Shown piece by piece: positions 22,500 to 33,567 of a DNA stretch of 64,000 bases. The translations under genes were made by a program, and so were the position numbers. Source of the DNA: Liolophura sinensis (Eukaryota; Mollusca; Polyplacophora; Chitonida; Chitonidae); assembly GCF_032854445.1 (NCBI RefSeq), contig NC_088300.1, positions 51,374,984 to 51,438,983 on the forward strand, written 5' to 3'. The notes beneath the pieces were generated by a model, which was given only the letters and a program-made list of their open reading frames with translations, was not told the DNA's origin and ran no database searches. Position 1 is the first letter of the stretch, and each line of letters opens with the position of its first letter.

Positions 22500-25400
22500 T
22501 AGTTCTATTCATGAAGTGCTTATCTTAACCCTAAGAATCTAGTACAAGTTGAATATGGTTTCAAGGATTCATGAGCATATGTTGTATGCACAACAGTTAT
22601 TTATAGCATAATGATTAATTTTACAATGGCTATGTTTTCAGTACCTATTTTGTTAAAATTTTAGACGGTTACATTTGGGAGATATAGATACCATGCTTGT
22701 TTATTTGAAATTCATATGGGCATATTCGTCATTTTATTCTAGTAGCGTAGTTGTTGTATTACGCTTTAACTCATTTGGCCTATTTCGACTGACGGTTAAA
22801 ACGTCAGTTTATACTCACTTTTATTTATCAAAAACGATGAAGCTATCCATCTCACAAACTCACAATATTTTCCCGATTATCGACGGTTCATGATCGTTCA
22901 TCTCTTTGCTTTGATTTGATGCAATGTAAATATACCAATCCAATTATAAATTTTATGCTGTTTTGCTCACATGATAGGCTTCTGTCAGGAGGATAGAAAG
23001 TCCGTAAATCGGTCATGAAAAGCCAGTATAATGGACGAAAGGTTCTTATGGCCAGTCTTTTTATCTTTCATTGTTGTAGCCTCAGTAGTCTATTTTTCAC
23101 GTTACTTTCGGTAATACTCCGTGCCCATATTGCAAAGCAAGTCTTTGCCCGTTGTCTGATCTTTTGGCAATCCGCAAAGCTTCGAGTATGAATCAATGAT
23201 ACCTCAGTACTGAACTGTCTTTTTACAGTTGAAAATGACACCAAGGAATGAGATGGGGACATGAAATGTTCCACCAAATTCAACCATGAACACGTCACTG
23301 GTCGAGTGTGGTATGTACAATATGTAATTCCAACTATTGTTATACTGGAACATAAAGAAGAAAAAAACAAAAGCCTAAGAGAAGATTGTAATGTGTGCTT
23401 TGAGGAGAACAGAATGACTAAAAAAAAAGAAACAAAAAAAATAATTAAACTCATTTAACAGATGCACGCAACCCTATTGGTGGAATGGAAAAGTTAGCTT
23501 AATTGTTTGAGAAATCTGGTCCTGATGATGATGATAGTTTTATAACGGTTCCATTCTTTTGAATCGTTTGCGCCAAGTTAGTGGTATCTGTTTAACAAAA
23601 CTAAACTCATCCAATGTTATTACACTGGATGGACCTCCCTCACAGGAAAAACAATTAAAAAACAACCATCTGCAGGTGTATACATTCGCATACAAATAGG
23701 AACGTACACATATGTATTAGTTGGTGATTACAGCAATAACTTTCCTATACGTACATGTATAATTATGACGTACAAGCGCCACCGTCAGTACACACGCCTG
23801 TAGCGCCGCCTCCGAGACTCCCACCTATCCTAACCAACCCTACTGACATGTCTTGCTGGCCAGCCCCCTTCCGTTCGGTATCCACTCCCCCGCACCGTAT
23901 ATTCCGACGACCATCCTCTGAATGCCTTCAATTCGCTGGCCAGGCTATCGCTAGCTGTTAAGGCAGTCAGATATTCCTCTAAGCGTTAGATGACGCTTTT
24001 GAACATGTTTGTGTTGGACGGGGTGTACTTACTTATATTTGCCCGTCTGAAATGTTTGTGAATTATATAGATCTCCATTTACATAGCATTGCATCTCGAT
24101 GATGATCAATATACTTAAACAAACAAAGAAAAAACAAGACGCTCATTAGTATCCCTTATACGATTGAATGATTCACCGAATGACTGTTGTTTAAAATCAT
24201 ACACACGAATTTATTCTTAATGGGCATTCTACTACAATCAAACTTTCTAACCTCTTCGATGTAGTCGGGTTTTTTTCTCTCTGTAAAATGCGTCAAAGGA
24301 GATCTTAGCTGACCAACTTCCTGCTAAACAGTGTGCTTCGTTAGGCGATGCTATTTGTCTTCTGGCATTTTTGAACGCTATCAGTTTCCCATACAAAATG
24401 CACGCCTTTGCTTCTGTTAACGCATCTTATGTACAATGCAATTCCAGTTAAGAATCAGCCAGTCCCTGATGATTTAATTATCCCAAACATCCTTAAGAAA
24501 TCACCAGTTTTAGTTTTCTTTCCTAAAACCTTCTCTATCAGGCCTGTAATTTGTATATTGAGTTACGTGTAAGGGACCTTGTGCAATCTTGATCATATAC
24601 ATGTCACCCCTGCAAATTACGCCTAATAGCTTTACTCTGCCATCTATTGTATTCTCGGGTGCTTTGAAGGTGAAAACTATCCATATGTGGAAAAATGCGT
24701 CAGTGTCTGGTAGTCAGTGTACAACTGCCTGAAACTCATTTGGATGATTTCACCAAGCAATGACGGCACAATCTAATCGGTCCGCGAACAAGCATGCTAG
24801 TCATTGCTTCAAGGAATCAACAAAAACGTAACCATACTTTTTTTTTGTTTCTTGACTTTTCCTGTCCATCATCTGGAAGTGAGAGGCCGGAATTGAGCCG
24901 GGAGCTGTTCTGTAACAGGATTAGGATCAAAAGACCACCTAACAAGTTTTACAGTACTTGTGGCCGCGAAGAGAAGTTGTGACCGTCTGTGGCGCTCGGT
25001 GTGGGCGCTAAAGCAGGAAACGTGTAGCGTTAGGCCTGTACTGGCTGCCTCAGTATGTCACGTCTGGCCTCTAGTATACCTCCGTGTATAGGCTAAATAA
25101 TGCAAAACTTCACACCCGCACATCTGTTACACGGCTTCCTAAGATCTGGATCCACAAGATTGGTGAAAATAAAGACCAAGTGAAGACCTATGTACTGTTC
25201 GCCTTCATCTACGCACGTAGTTAAGGAAAATGCCCATTAAGGTATGGTGTAACTGTATCATCAGTATGTCTCACTTCTCAATGCCTGACATCCTTAAACG
25301 TTCCTGTTTTAGAAAGACTGCTCAAAGAGTTTGACGCATTGGAATCTCCCGTTCCTTGTTTCTTTTCAATACTATCTCTTAAATATGAAATGTTATGATG

Positions 25401-25560
25401 CAAAATATTGTGATAAGTAATTCACTGTCGTACTCTGGCTTAATGTGAGTTTTAGCGATTAAAGGCTGATTTCTACATAGTGTCATATGTTAATACACCA
25501 CGCGGCTGCTCTCAAAACTGTTGAATCATTCGAATTTCCGATTAAATTATGTTTCCTTTT
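22500..25560. other. No supported gene; a few GC-richer patches
   Basis: Contains a proline-rich 68-codon frame at 23755-23961 and a 62-codon frame at 24794-24982, neither with domain or splice evidence. The rest is AT-rich and unique within the window. Confidence 0.4.
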
Positions 25561-26069
25561 TAACGGATTTCATCACAGACAGAGTATGCTTGTTGAGAAA
25601 CTGGATTCTCTGTATACAGTTTCTGTGAAGTAACCAATGCTCTGTATTAGATATACTGAAGTACTAGGGAAAGGCGTCACAGAACTATTTTTCAGCCTAT
25701 CACAGTGTTGCATAGCAGAGCCTATTGCCATCTTCCACGTTAATATTGATAGGAAAGTTACTATACCGTGGCGAGTCATCAGGGGCCTACATTAAACCTA
25801 GCGTTCCAATCAGAAAGACTACCGTTTAGTGATCACTTTGATTGGTCTTAGTGTCAATAGTCATAAATTCTTTCTCTATTGCTGAAAGTAAACTTTGAGT
25901 ACTCACTGGTCACCACAAACTATACGACCCTAGGAATGTCTTACAGCCTGTGACCATAGGTACTTCACCATACATTTTGAACCATGCACGATATTCGACG
26001 TTTGTTCGATTACAACTATCTAAGGAAAATAAATGGTCAGTTTGGAAAGAATTCGTTAGGGTGAAAGTA

Positions 26070-26324
26070 TTTACTTATTTTTTTGATTGGTGTTTTACGG
26101 CGTACTCAAGAATATTTCACTTATACGACGGTGGCCAGCGTTATGGTAGCAGGAAACAGGACAGTGCCGGAGGGAAACCCACGACCATCCGCAGCTTGCT
26201 GACAGACCTTCCCACGTACGGCCGGAAAGGAAGCCGGCAAGCGCTGGACTTACATGGACTTGAGAGACTCCTGGGCCATTACGCTGCGTTAGCGCGCTAA
26301 CCAACTGAGCCACGGAGGCCACCA
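26070..26324 (-). mobile_element. SINE-A copy, full length
   Basis: Runs from the plus-strand TTTGATTGGTGTTTTACGGC through TATGGTAGCAGGAAACAGG and CTTCCCACGTACGGCCGGAA to the head GCGCGCTAACCAACTGAGCC. An 8-bp duplication TGAAAGTA flanks it (26062-26069, 26328-26335). Confidence 0.95.
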
Positions 26325-26329
26325 GGATG

Positions 26330-27940
26330 AAAGTAGAAAATCTCCAGAAATATATCTTTATATATAACGCCTTAAACCTGAAAAGATTCAATAGCTGGAG
26401 ACATTTCGTGCATTTCTAAACCATAAATCGCAATGGATTGATTATGAAGCTGCATTATTGTTTTTGCTTAGAATGTTTCTTCAACACTATTTGTAACTTG
26501 CGTTTATTTCATTGGTTGACCGTGAAAGTACTCGGAAACGGCCGACGATCTAATAAGTTACATGAATCTCCGTTTACTTGATTATCGTATATGATATGAT
26601 GTATTTATTTATTTATCAAGTATACTAGTACACTTATTTATACGTTTTATAATTGGAGAATCCAATTATGACAAGTAACTGACGAACTTCCTTACAATTT
26701 TTCCTTGCCGAACATGCATGGAAGGCAAGTGACCACTGTTAGGGACTCTTCCGAATTAAGACCATATATATATATATATATATATATATGGCCTTACGAT
26801 GCCGGCCACTTTTGGATATTAATGCTATGGGAACAGAATTCCCGATCTGAGCTTGGCGCTGAACCAACATACATCGTGTTTCTGAGCGATTAAAAGACAA
26901 ACATCTGTGCAGTCGACCAAAACAAGCTCCTATTCCATGGCATGAATAACATCTGATGGATGGACTGATCCGTGGCCTTTCTCATGAGAGATGGATATAG
27001 GGCCTACATCATTTTTTAATGTTTCAAAAGACGCGTTTTATAGAATAATAATTTGTATGTGGGGTGAGTTACTCGTAGGTAACATATGTCCTTAATTGCG
27101 AATACAGGCTGATGAACATTTTGCATGGCATACCTCGTATCCCGAAGTCGTTTTTCGTGACCTCAATCCACCGCATTATACTGTTATCTTGAAACATGTC
27201 CATCAGCCTTTGACCTGACGTTCCTGTTTTGGGATATAAATTGTTAATCCGCCGTGTTTTTATTCAATTTTCCTTAGAGTGACCGTGAAGTGACTGTATT
27301 TCTAGAGCAATTTCTCTCTCCCTGATGCCATTTGTTCGCACCTCTAATGGACTGAACCTCTTTTAGACTTGACCTTGTGCCCTTACCTTGCTTTACTTTT
27401 CATGCGTCTCATCATTTTTTCATGTACATCTAGCAAAAACAGTTAGCAACACCATACGCACTTTGGATATATATTTGAACTACATGTAGCTATGTTTCCT
27501 TAAACGTGGAATGGTCACAAGGTGCACGCGGTTAGCGTGGTTTTGCCAAGGATATATTAACTGTAAAACCCTGGTTTTAGCGCAGTCACGACATACCCAT
27601 CTGTTGACATAAGTAGTATTTGTATTGTTAATGCAAGTCCACTTCCAACAGAGTAATTCACTTTCGGAATTTAAATCTGCCCGCTAATGGCAATTTATAT
27701 GACCTTTCTTTTATATCTTCTCGGTTAGTTCTATATCGACTGCCATCAAGCTATGCAGTGTTCACGGTTACAGAGGTGTTGTACACATCTTGGTTATCTG
27801 TTACTGAAACTCTTGACGGAAAAACAGCAGCTGCGTAGTACAAAACATAAATTTTCTTTGACACATTAAATGCCCCTCTGTAAAAAATGAAACAAAACGT
27901 TGAGCATTGGTCACTCACAAATTGGAAGCTAATTAAACTC
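26330..27940. other. Non-coding; one (TA)n run
   Basis: Apart from a 26-bp (TA)n run at 26764-26789 I see no repeat, exon or regulatory element that can be supported. Confidence 0.45.
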
Positions 27941-27964
27941 GTCCAAGATTGAATTTGCAATAAT

Positions 27965-28190
27965 TTATTATTGATTTATTTGATTGATGTTTTACGCCAT
28001 ACTCAAGAATATTTCACTTATGCGACGGCGGCCAGCATTATGATGGGAGAAAATCGGACAGAGCCCTTGGGAAACCCACTACCGTGTTTGCTGATTGCTG
28101 GTAGACCTTCCCGCGTACGACCGGAGATTAAGCCAGAATGAGCTTGACTTGAATTCACAACAATCGCATTGGTGAAAGGCTCCTGGGTCA
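27965..28190 (-). mobile_element. SINE-A copy, 5' truncated, exact target duplication
   Basis: 3' block (GTTTTACGCCATACTCAAGA), body (GCCAGCATTATGATGGGAGA, CTTCCCGCGTACGACCGG) and box B region are present; the copy stops inside the head at CTCCTGGGTC. A 13-bp exact duplication AATTTGCAATAAT flanks it (27952-27964, 28191-28203), showing that it was inserted already truncated. Confidence 0.95.
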
Positions 28191-28209
28191 AATTTGCAAT
28201 AATAATCTT

Positions 28210-29740
28210 CTCCTTTATTTAAAGACTAAACGTAAGCCCTGACTAAATATTATTAAAGAAAGGATATGTGTTATTAGGTCATACTAAATTCACTGATTGA
28301 TTGACTTCTGGTTCCTTCTATTATCGTATGTAGTATTTATAATACTGAGCCCGAAAACTACATGGGTGGCAGGGGAAAGTTGAGGGGTAGCAGGTAACTG
28401 GGTGAGGTATCATCTATAATGTATTGGAAGGACATTGGCAGTAATAATATCAGACGTGTCATTACAAATCGGAGAGAAAGAAAAACAAAGCAATGCTCCA
28501 ATAAGATTATCTTAGAAAACGAGCTTCACCTACAAAACCATGAAAGGAACATGCGAAAAAATTGTCTTGCCTTCATCAATAGATAACTTGTTAAATATTA
28601 TTTTCCTAAACAAAGATTTATTGTCTTCACCGCAACCACAGCAGTGTTTATATCTGGTATGAAGTTTAAGTATATGGTAAACCCATATACACTCTCCACG
28701 GTGTTGTCTACACGATATGCTTTGGGGTTTCTTAAAGACATCAGTGTGCCCTGCTGACATTCATCGTCTTCGCTAAGGAATTGCGATACAACTGAACAGA
28801 CTCTTTTGTTGAAATAGCTTTTCCAGAGGTGTGTATAGACGTAATAGCTTTGTCAATCTTCGTCTATACATATGTATGTGTAGCAAATACGTGGGAGCCC
28901 TGTTACCATTTGTACAAGACCTTTTTTGGATTCCCAAATATACATTCCCTTTTGGTTCCCAAAAATACATGTGCCATACATTATCAAATAAAACTAGCGA
29001 CATAGCCGCGGGTATGTGTTGTAGACAAAATGTAACTGCTCGCTATATCAGTAAATATTACTTGGGATAATTTCCTTAGGATGCTATCAACTATCTCCTC
29101 ACACTAATTCTTTCATTATTCAGTTGACGCATGTCAATCAAAAAATCCACAAATGCTATTGCGTACTGAGGTATTACAGCTTATACCAATTCAGGTCGGC
29201 AAAATTTGAACCGTTAGTTATATATTTTTCGAGACAGGGTGTATTTTTTGCAAAGACGTATTTTTCTTGTCGTTTTCTTTTGGTTTACTACACTACATGT
29301 CATTTAAAGCGATGGGAGGAGGAGGAGGGAGGCGGGCTCCCAAACTGTGTTTATGGAATACACTTGTAACAAACAATAACCATTTAAAAACAGTTAATGT
29401 TGCGTTTTAGGCCAGAAGCCCGGAGACAGAAAGCTGTTCCCTGAAAAAAAACACATGAAAAACACATGACATTTGTGTAAACACAGCACTTGAGTTGTGA
29501 ACATGGTGCTCTTGAGACAGTCCACAAAACGCAAAGTTTTGACGTACCCACATGATTTAAATACCTCTGCACTGTTTTTCTTGCTCTTCTCTTGCTAAAA
29601 ATAGATATATTTTTCAGATCATTAAAGCTCTGACTCGATCAGTGCCATAGCGTGTTCGAATTCAGCTGTCGCTGTTTCGGTTCTGGCTTTAAATTATTCG
29701 ATTTTGTGCTTGAGGCGTGTAAGTTGCTGCTTTTTAAATA
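28210..29740. other. Non-coding, no recognisable feature
   Basis: No repeat family or credible exon. Overlapping frames at 28773-29070 occur on both strands without domains. Confidence 0.45.
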
Positions 29741-29749
29741 AAACCTGGA

Positions 29750-29890
29750 CTGAGGTATATTGACAAGACGCCGGATTTAGCCGGTTACGTGTGACCATTT
29801 GCCAACGATATCACACTGTCGTCGCTGCTTCGGTTTTTTTCTCTATATAGTCCAGGCTTGTATGTTTAGCTTATATACCTGGATGATGAA
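29750..29890 (+). repeat. R2 dispersed repeat
   Basis: CTGAGGTATATTGACAAG, CGCCGGATTTAGCCGGTTAC, GTGTGACCATTTGCCAACGA and CACTGTCGTCGCTGCTTC: the best-preserved R2 head, followed by ATAGTCCAGGCTTGTAT. Confidence 0.8.
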
Positions 29891-30061
29891 GGTCGAAGAA
29901 TTAATGCAGAAACACCTGTTTCCTCCACCCCAATTAAAGTGAAAAATTTTCGAATATGGCGTTTTATTCTGGTGGAAATCCAGTGGCCTCCAGAAAATTT
30001 CATCTGAGAAAACCGGGCGGAAAGAGCTCGAGGAAGTCCATTGCCATTAGCTATGTTGCAA

Positions 30062-30186
30062 ACAGACCTTCCCAAGTACGACCGGAGAAGAAGCCGGTAT
30101 GACTTGTTCTTGAGCTCACAACGATCGCATTGGTGACAGCCTGCTGTGTCATTCTGCTACGCTAGCACGCTAACCTCTAAGCCCAT
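30062..30186 (-). mobile_element. SINE-A 5' half
   Basis: CAGACCTTCCCAAGTACGAC, GAAGAAGCCGGTATGA, GAGCTCACAACGATCGCATT and GCTACGCTAGCACGCTAACC form the head and first half in reverse. The 3' half is missing or too worn to see. Confidence 0.85.
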
Positions 30187-30844
30187 TAAATGCGCATGTA
30201 GCTATTACCTTGTACACTTTCATGGAGTCTTGGGTCTTAGTAATACCCATATCCCTGTGAAAAGCTGTATAGTCTACACCCTACACTTAAACCTATACAT
30301 ACAGTGTGCGCCATGAGAAAAACTTCAGAACTTGGAAGATCCCAAGGGTAACGGGATTGCTCGCGTGGGCGGTCGTCAATTGGATATCGGAGTTCCTATT
30401 TGGTGTACATGTATGTACCACAAATGTAAATTATTCAGGCTATGATCTGTGCACCTATGGCACTGTACTACATGGTAGCATTTCCGTGTAAAAACTACCC
30501 AGATACTCTACCATTCATCTGTCTTGCTTCTCTGTGTTTTTTCATCACAAAGCGACCATTTATCAACTATCAAGTTTTCGTATTATTTACACATTGCTTT
30601 TGGCCAGTACAGTTTGTTCAAATGATAATAGGCAGCATACTCTCTCAGACCAGGAGAGGGTTTACTCCTTGCTTAGGGTAGATGATTTATGGATTCAACG
30701 CTCTCGTTCTTTGTTGGGCCTTTTGGGGCAGTTCATGTGCCTTCATAGATACCTTCACGAAAACAGCATGTAGGACGTGCAAGTCTTCAAGTGGGAAATT
30801 TCGTCAGCATGTTGCCAAAATTAGATGGTTTTTACCTCAATTAT

Positions 30845-30925
30845 TCTGGTTTCCTCCACCTATAAACCTGACCGCCATCTTATATTATGTGAAAAAAGGG
30901 TTGAATCTTGATGTGAAATAAGAAT
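30845..30925 (+). mobile_element. SINE-A 3' fragment, diverged
   Basis: TGGTTTCCTCCACCTATAAA and CTGACCGCCATCTTATATTA match the body; the terminal block is poorly kept. Confidence 0.55.
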
Positions 30926-31175
30926 CAAATAATTTATTAAAAAATATACACGTCATAATCTAAAGCATCTGGTAAACTTGGGTTTTTCATCTTCTTAGTA
31001 CTAGATGTTAACAAACTGCGAACTTCCTCATGACTAGACAGTTTGAAGGTAAAACTGACTTCACTGAATTTTGAGGTATTACGGTTAATATAGACTTTAA
31101 GACCTGCCATGATATTACCACAAGACGTGTGGATTTCTTTGTAAATCTGTCAATATATCCAAATATTTAAGTTAT

Positions 31176-31438
31176 TTATTAATTTGATTGGTGTTTTATG
31201 CCATACTCAGGAATATTTCACTTGTGCGACGGCGGCCAGCATTATGGTGGGAGGAAACCACGTAGAGCCCAGGGGAAACCCACAACCATTCGCAGGCTGC
31301 CGACAGAGCTTCCTACGTATGGCCGGAGAGGAAGCCAGCATGAGCTGGAGTTGAACTCATAGCGACCGCATTGGCGAGAGATTCCTGGCTCATTTCGACG
31401 CGCTGCAGTTCTAACTCCATCGGCCAGGGAGGCCCCAG
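31176..31438 (-). mobile_element. SINE-A copy, full length
   Basis: 3' block (TGGTGTTTTATGCCATACTC), body (CCAGCATTATGGTGGGAGGA, CTACGTATGGCCGGAGAGGA) and a worn head (GACGCGCTGCAGTTCTAACT, GGCCAGGGAGGCCC). No clear target duplication is left. Confidence 0.9.
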
Positions 31439-31584
31439 TATGACCGAACAGAATAGAGCCTGCAATACCACCCTACCTGTAGGAGTAAATATGTGAAGAC
31501 ATCAAGGCCCTTTAACATCTACATAAATGCCTACTGTATGGTCAAAATAGGCCTATCTGGTTTATTAATGGCGGTAACTTGTCC

Positions 31585-31675
31585 CGGTTTACCCAAACCA
31601 TTAACCTGACTGCGAAATGCGAAAAATTCTCGAGTACAGCGTTATATACCAATCATATATAACCTAAATAAATTA
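31585..31675 (+). mobile_element. SINE-A 3' fragment
   Basis: CCCGGTTTACCCAAACCATT, TAACCTGACTGCGAAATGCG, TTCTCGAGTACAGCGTTATA, then ACCAATCAT: a worn 3' half. Confidence 0.65.
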
Positions 31676-31679
31676 ACTG

Positions 31680-32310
31680 TTAAATGTTGACAATAACTGA
31701 TGATAATTTGTTCGGGAAACCGAATAGTGTTTCATAGAGAACTTGAACGACTGCATTGCTGTAGTGAACTGAATGACACGTATCTTTTTACTTAATTATT
31801 CGAGTTTTATAAGACGGCGTTAAATGTGTGAAAGTCAACCGAGGCATTTATCTCGCTTGTCAAATACGGAAGTCGTGTTTTTATGCAAATCTCTTTCCTT
31901 TCCATAAAATAAAAGTGGATTTTTATGTGACGGAAAACTGACTTCATTTGGTTGAATACTGTAATATTACATCAGATTGGAAAGATTGAATTACATGTGA
32001 GCTCAAAAGCTGTTCCCAATTTTAAAGCCATTTCTACCACAGATAGTCACTGATGGAAATCACATAACCTTACGAGAGGGTTTTTTTGTCTCAGGTCCCT
32101 TGTTATTGTCACTCATCAAAGTTGAATTTAAACTCTGCAGGTGTTTATTATAATCAAAACAAAATCTACACAAAAGTCACTTATCGGAGAGGTAAAGTGC
32201 AATAAATAGTAGAGTCCTTGACTACCACTTTAAACTGTTTAATTAAAATCATTATCCGTTTTCATACATGTCAATGCTAATAATCGATTCATCGGAATTC
32301 CTATAAAATA
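31680..32310. other. Non-coding, no recognisable feature
   Basis: Nothing supported between two SINE-A copies. Confidence 0.45.
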
Positions 32311-32323
32311 TTGGAAATATCTT

Positions 32324-32595
32324 TATTTATTTATTGGATTTATTTGATTGGTGTTACGCCGTACTCAAGAATATTTCACTTATACGACTGCGGCCAGCAT
32401 TATGGTGGGAGGAAACCAGGCAGAGCCCGGTCCAAACCCACGACCATCCGCAGGTTGCCGGCAGACCTTCCCACCTACGGCTGGAGAGGAAGCCAGCATG
32501 GACTGGACTTGAACTCACAGCGACCTCATTGGTGAGCAGCTCCTGAGTCATTACGCTGCGCTAGCGCGCTAACCAACAGAGCCACGGAGGCCCCA
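32324..32595 (-). mobile_element. SINE-A reference copy, full length with target duplication
   Basis: Read on the minus strand it has a tRNA-like head starting GGGGCCTCCGTGGCTC with box A (TGGCTCTGTTGGTTAGCG) and box B (GTGAGTTCAAGTCCAGTC), a body with CCGTAGGTGGGAAGGTCTGC, GGTTTCCTCCCACCATAATG and CTGGCCGCAGTCGTATAAGT, and the 3' end GAAATATTCTTGAGTACGGC followed by an (AAAT)n tail. RNA polymerase III would transcribe such an element; it encodes nothing and needs a LINE's enzyme. The body resembles the Meta-SINE type described from bivalves, to be confirmed by a library search. An exact 11-bp duplication GGAAATATCTT flanks it (32313-32323, 32596-32606). Confidence 0.95.
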
Positions 32596-32904
32596 GGAAA
32601 TATCTTAACACGGCTTAATAATACACAGACGATGCAGTATAAATCATCACGACAGAAGTAACAGTTGTTGTATATATGAAGATATAGTCGCTGCCAATCC
32701 TCTCAACAGCGAAATATTCGATGACATTATTAAATTATGCACGTGACAAAGCACTCCCTGTGTGTGGTCAGCACATTATACTAATGCCAACGACATACGC
32801 ATGGTCGATGAAAGCTGAACATTCAAAGATCGTGAAAGGATTAGTGTTGGTAAATGAACATCGGTTCATAGCATAACAGTGTATCGCACTGTATCTCAGC
32901 AGTA

Positions 32905-33024
32905 ATGCTCACATGCACCACAAACATAAGCACGCCAGCATCGTACACTTTGTTACGTACACGTTTTGTTCATATATGCTTCTCATCAGTATTCATGTGC
33001 ACTGCAGTTGCGTTCATATGCACG
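32905..33024. repeat. Degenerate ~22-bp minisatellite, left part
   Basis: Loose repeats of the form CATCGTTCATATGCACAGCAG (here CAGCATCGTACACTTTG, GTATTCATGTGCACTGCAG, TTGCGTTCATATGCACGCTAG). The array continues after the SINE-B at 33418-33567 and after the pogo element at 36367-36460. Confidence 0.7.
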
Positions 33025-33039
33025 CTAGTATCGTACATA

Positions 33040-33402
33040 CAGGCCCGGATAGCACAGTTGGTAGAGCGTCCTCTTCGGGAGCGGCAGGTCCAGGATCAAT
33101 CCTTGATCGAGTCACACCTAAGACTTTAAAAGAGGAAGTTGTAACTTCCTCGCTTGGCGTTCAGCATGAAGAGGATAGTGCAACGACTGGTTGACCCGTA
33201 CCAGTATAATGGTTCGGGCAGGGCGACTGACTTACCTACGGTAAGTCGTCTCAGTGAAGCAGCACTAAATAAAAGAGCGGTGGAAATCCGTCCTGCGACA
33301 AGGAGGCACATTACACGTACATGCACCCTAAGGATTCCTTCGTCGTCATATGACTGAAAAATTGTTGAGTACGACGTTAAACCCCAAGTACTCACTCTCT
33401 CA
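33040..33402 (+). mobile_element. SINE-B reference copy, full length with target duplication
   Basis: tRNA-like head GGCCCGGATAGCACAGTTGG-TAGAGCG with box A, box B region CAGGATCAATCCTTGATCGA, a body with GAGGAAGTTGTAACTTCCTC, ACTTACCTACGGTAAGTCGT, GTGAAGCAGCACTAAATAAA, and the 3' end TTGTTGAGTACGACGTTAAA-CCCCAAG ending in (CTCA)n. Flanking CTAGTATCGTACATA is identical on both sides (33025-33039, 33403-33417), a 15-bp target duplication inside the minisatellite. The 3' GAGTACGACGTTAAA recalls the SINE-A end GAGTACGGCGTAAAA, so both may use related LINE partners. Confidence 0.95.
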
Positions 33403-33417
33403 CTAGTATCGTACATA

Positions 33418-33567
33418 TGCCTTATAGCATTGTCCATATGCACAGCAGCATCGTTTATATTCACACTAGTATCGGTCATATGCTACATTAGCATCGTTCA
33501 TATACGCTGTACAGCATCGTTCACATGCACAGAAACACCGATTATATTCACCGCATCATCGTTTATA
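33418..33567. repeat. Degenerate ~22-bp minisatellite, middle part
   Basis: Seven units of 21-23 bp, e.g. CATCGTTCATATACGCTGTACAG broken as CATCGTTCATATACG / CTGTACAG, and CATCGTTCACATGCACAGAA. The array stops abruptly at the terminal repeat of the pogo element. Confidence 0.8.

Noticed and set aside
23068-23454. 128-codon minus-strand frame with hydrophobic start
   Set aside because: The N-terminus is the complement of an A-rich run and merely gives Phe/Leu/Ser; no domain, splice site or promoter, and a plus frame overlaps it.
23755-23961. Proline-rich 68-codon frame in a GC-rich patch
   Set aside because: Short, low complexity, no splice sites and no recognisable family; could equally be promoter-like DNA.
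24794-24982. 62-codon frame with two cysteines and KRPPNKF, considered as a small peptide hormone
   Set aside because: No signal peptide at the start; the hydrophobic stretch comes from a poly-T tract and there is no amidation or cleavage pattern.
32544-32595. tRNA gene, from the A and B box sequences in the head of the SINE
   Set aside because: The anticodon arm and acceptor stem do not pair as in a tRNA, and the sequence continues into a SINE body and tail; the same is true for the other heads at 18401, 33040, 44811 and 56122.
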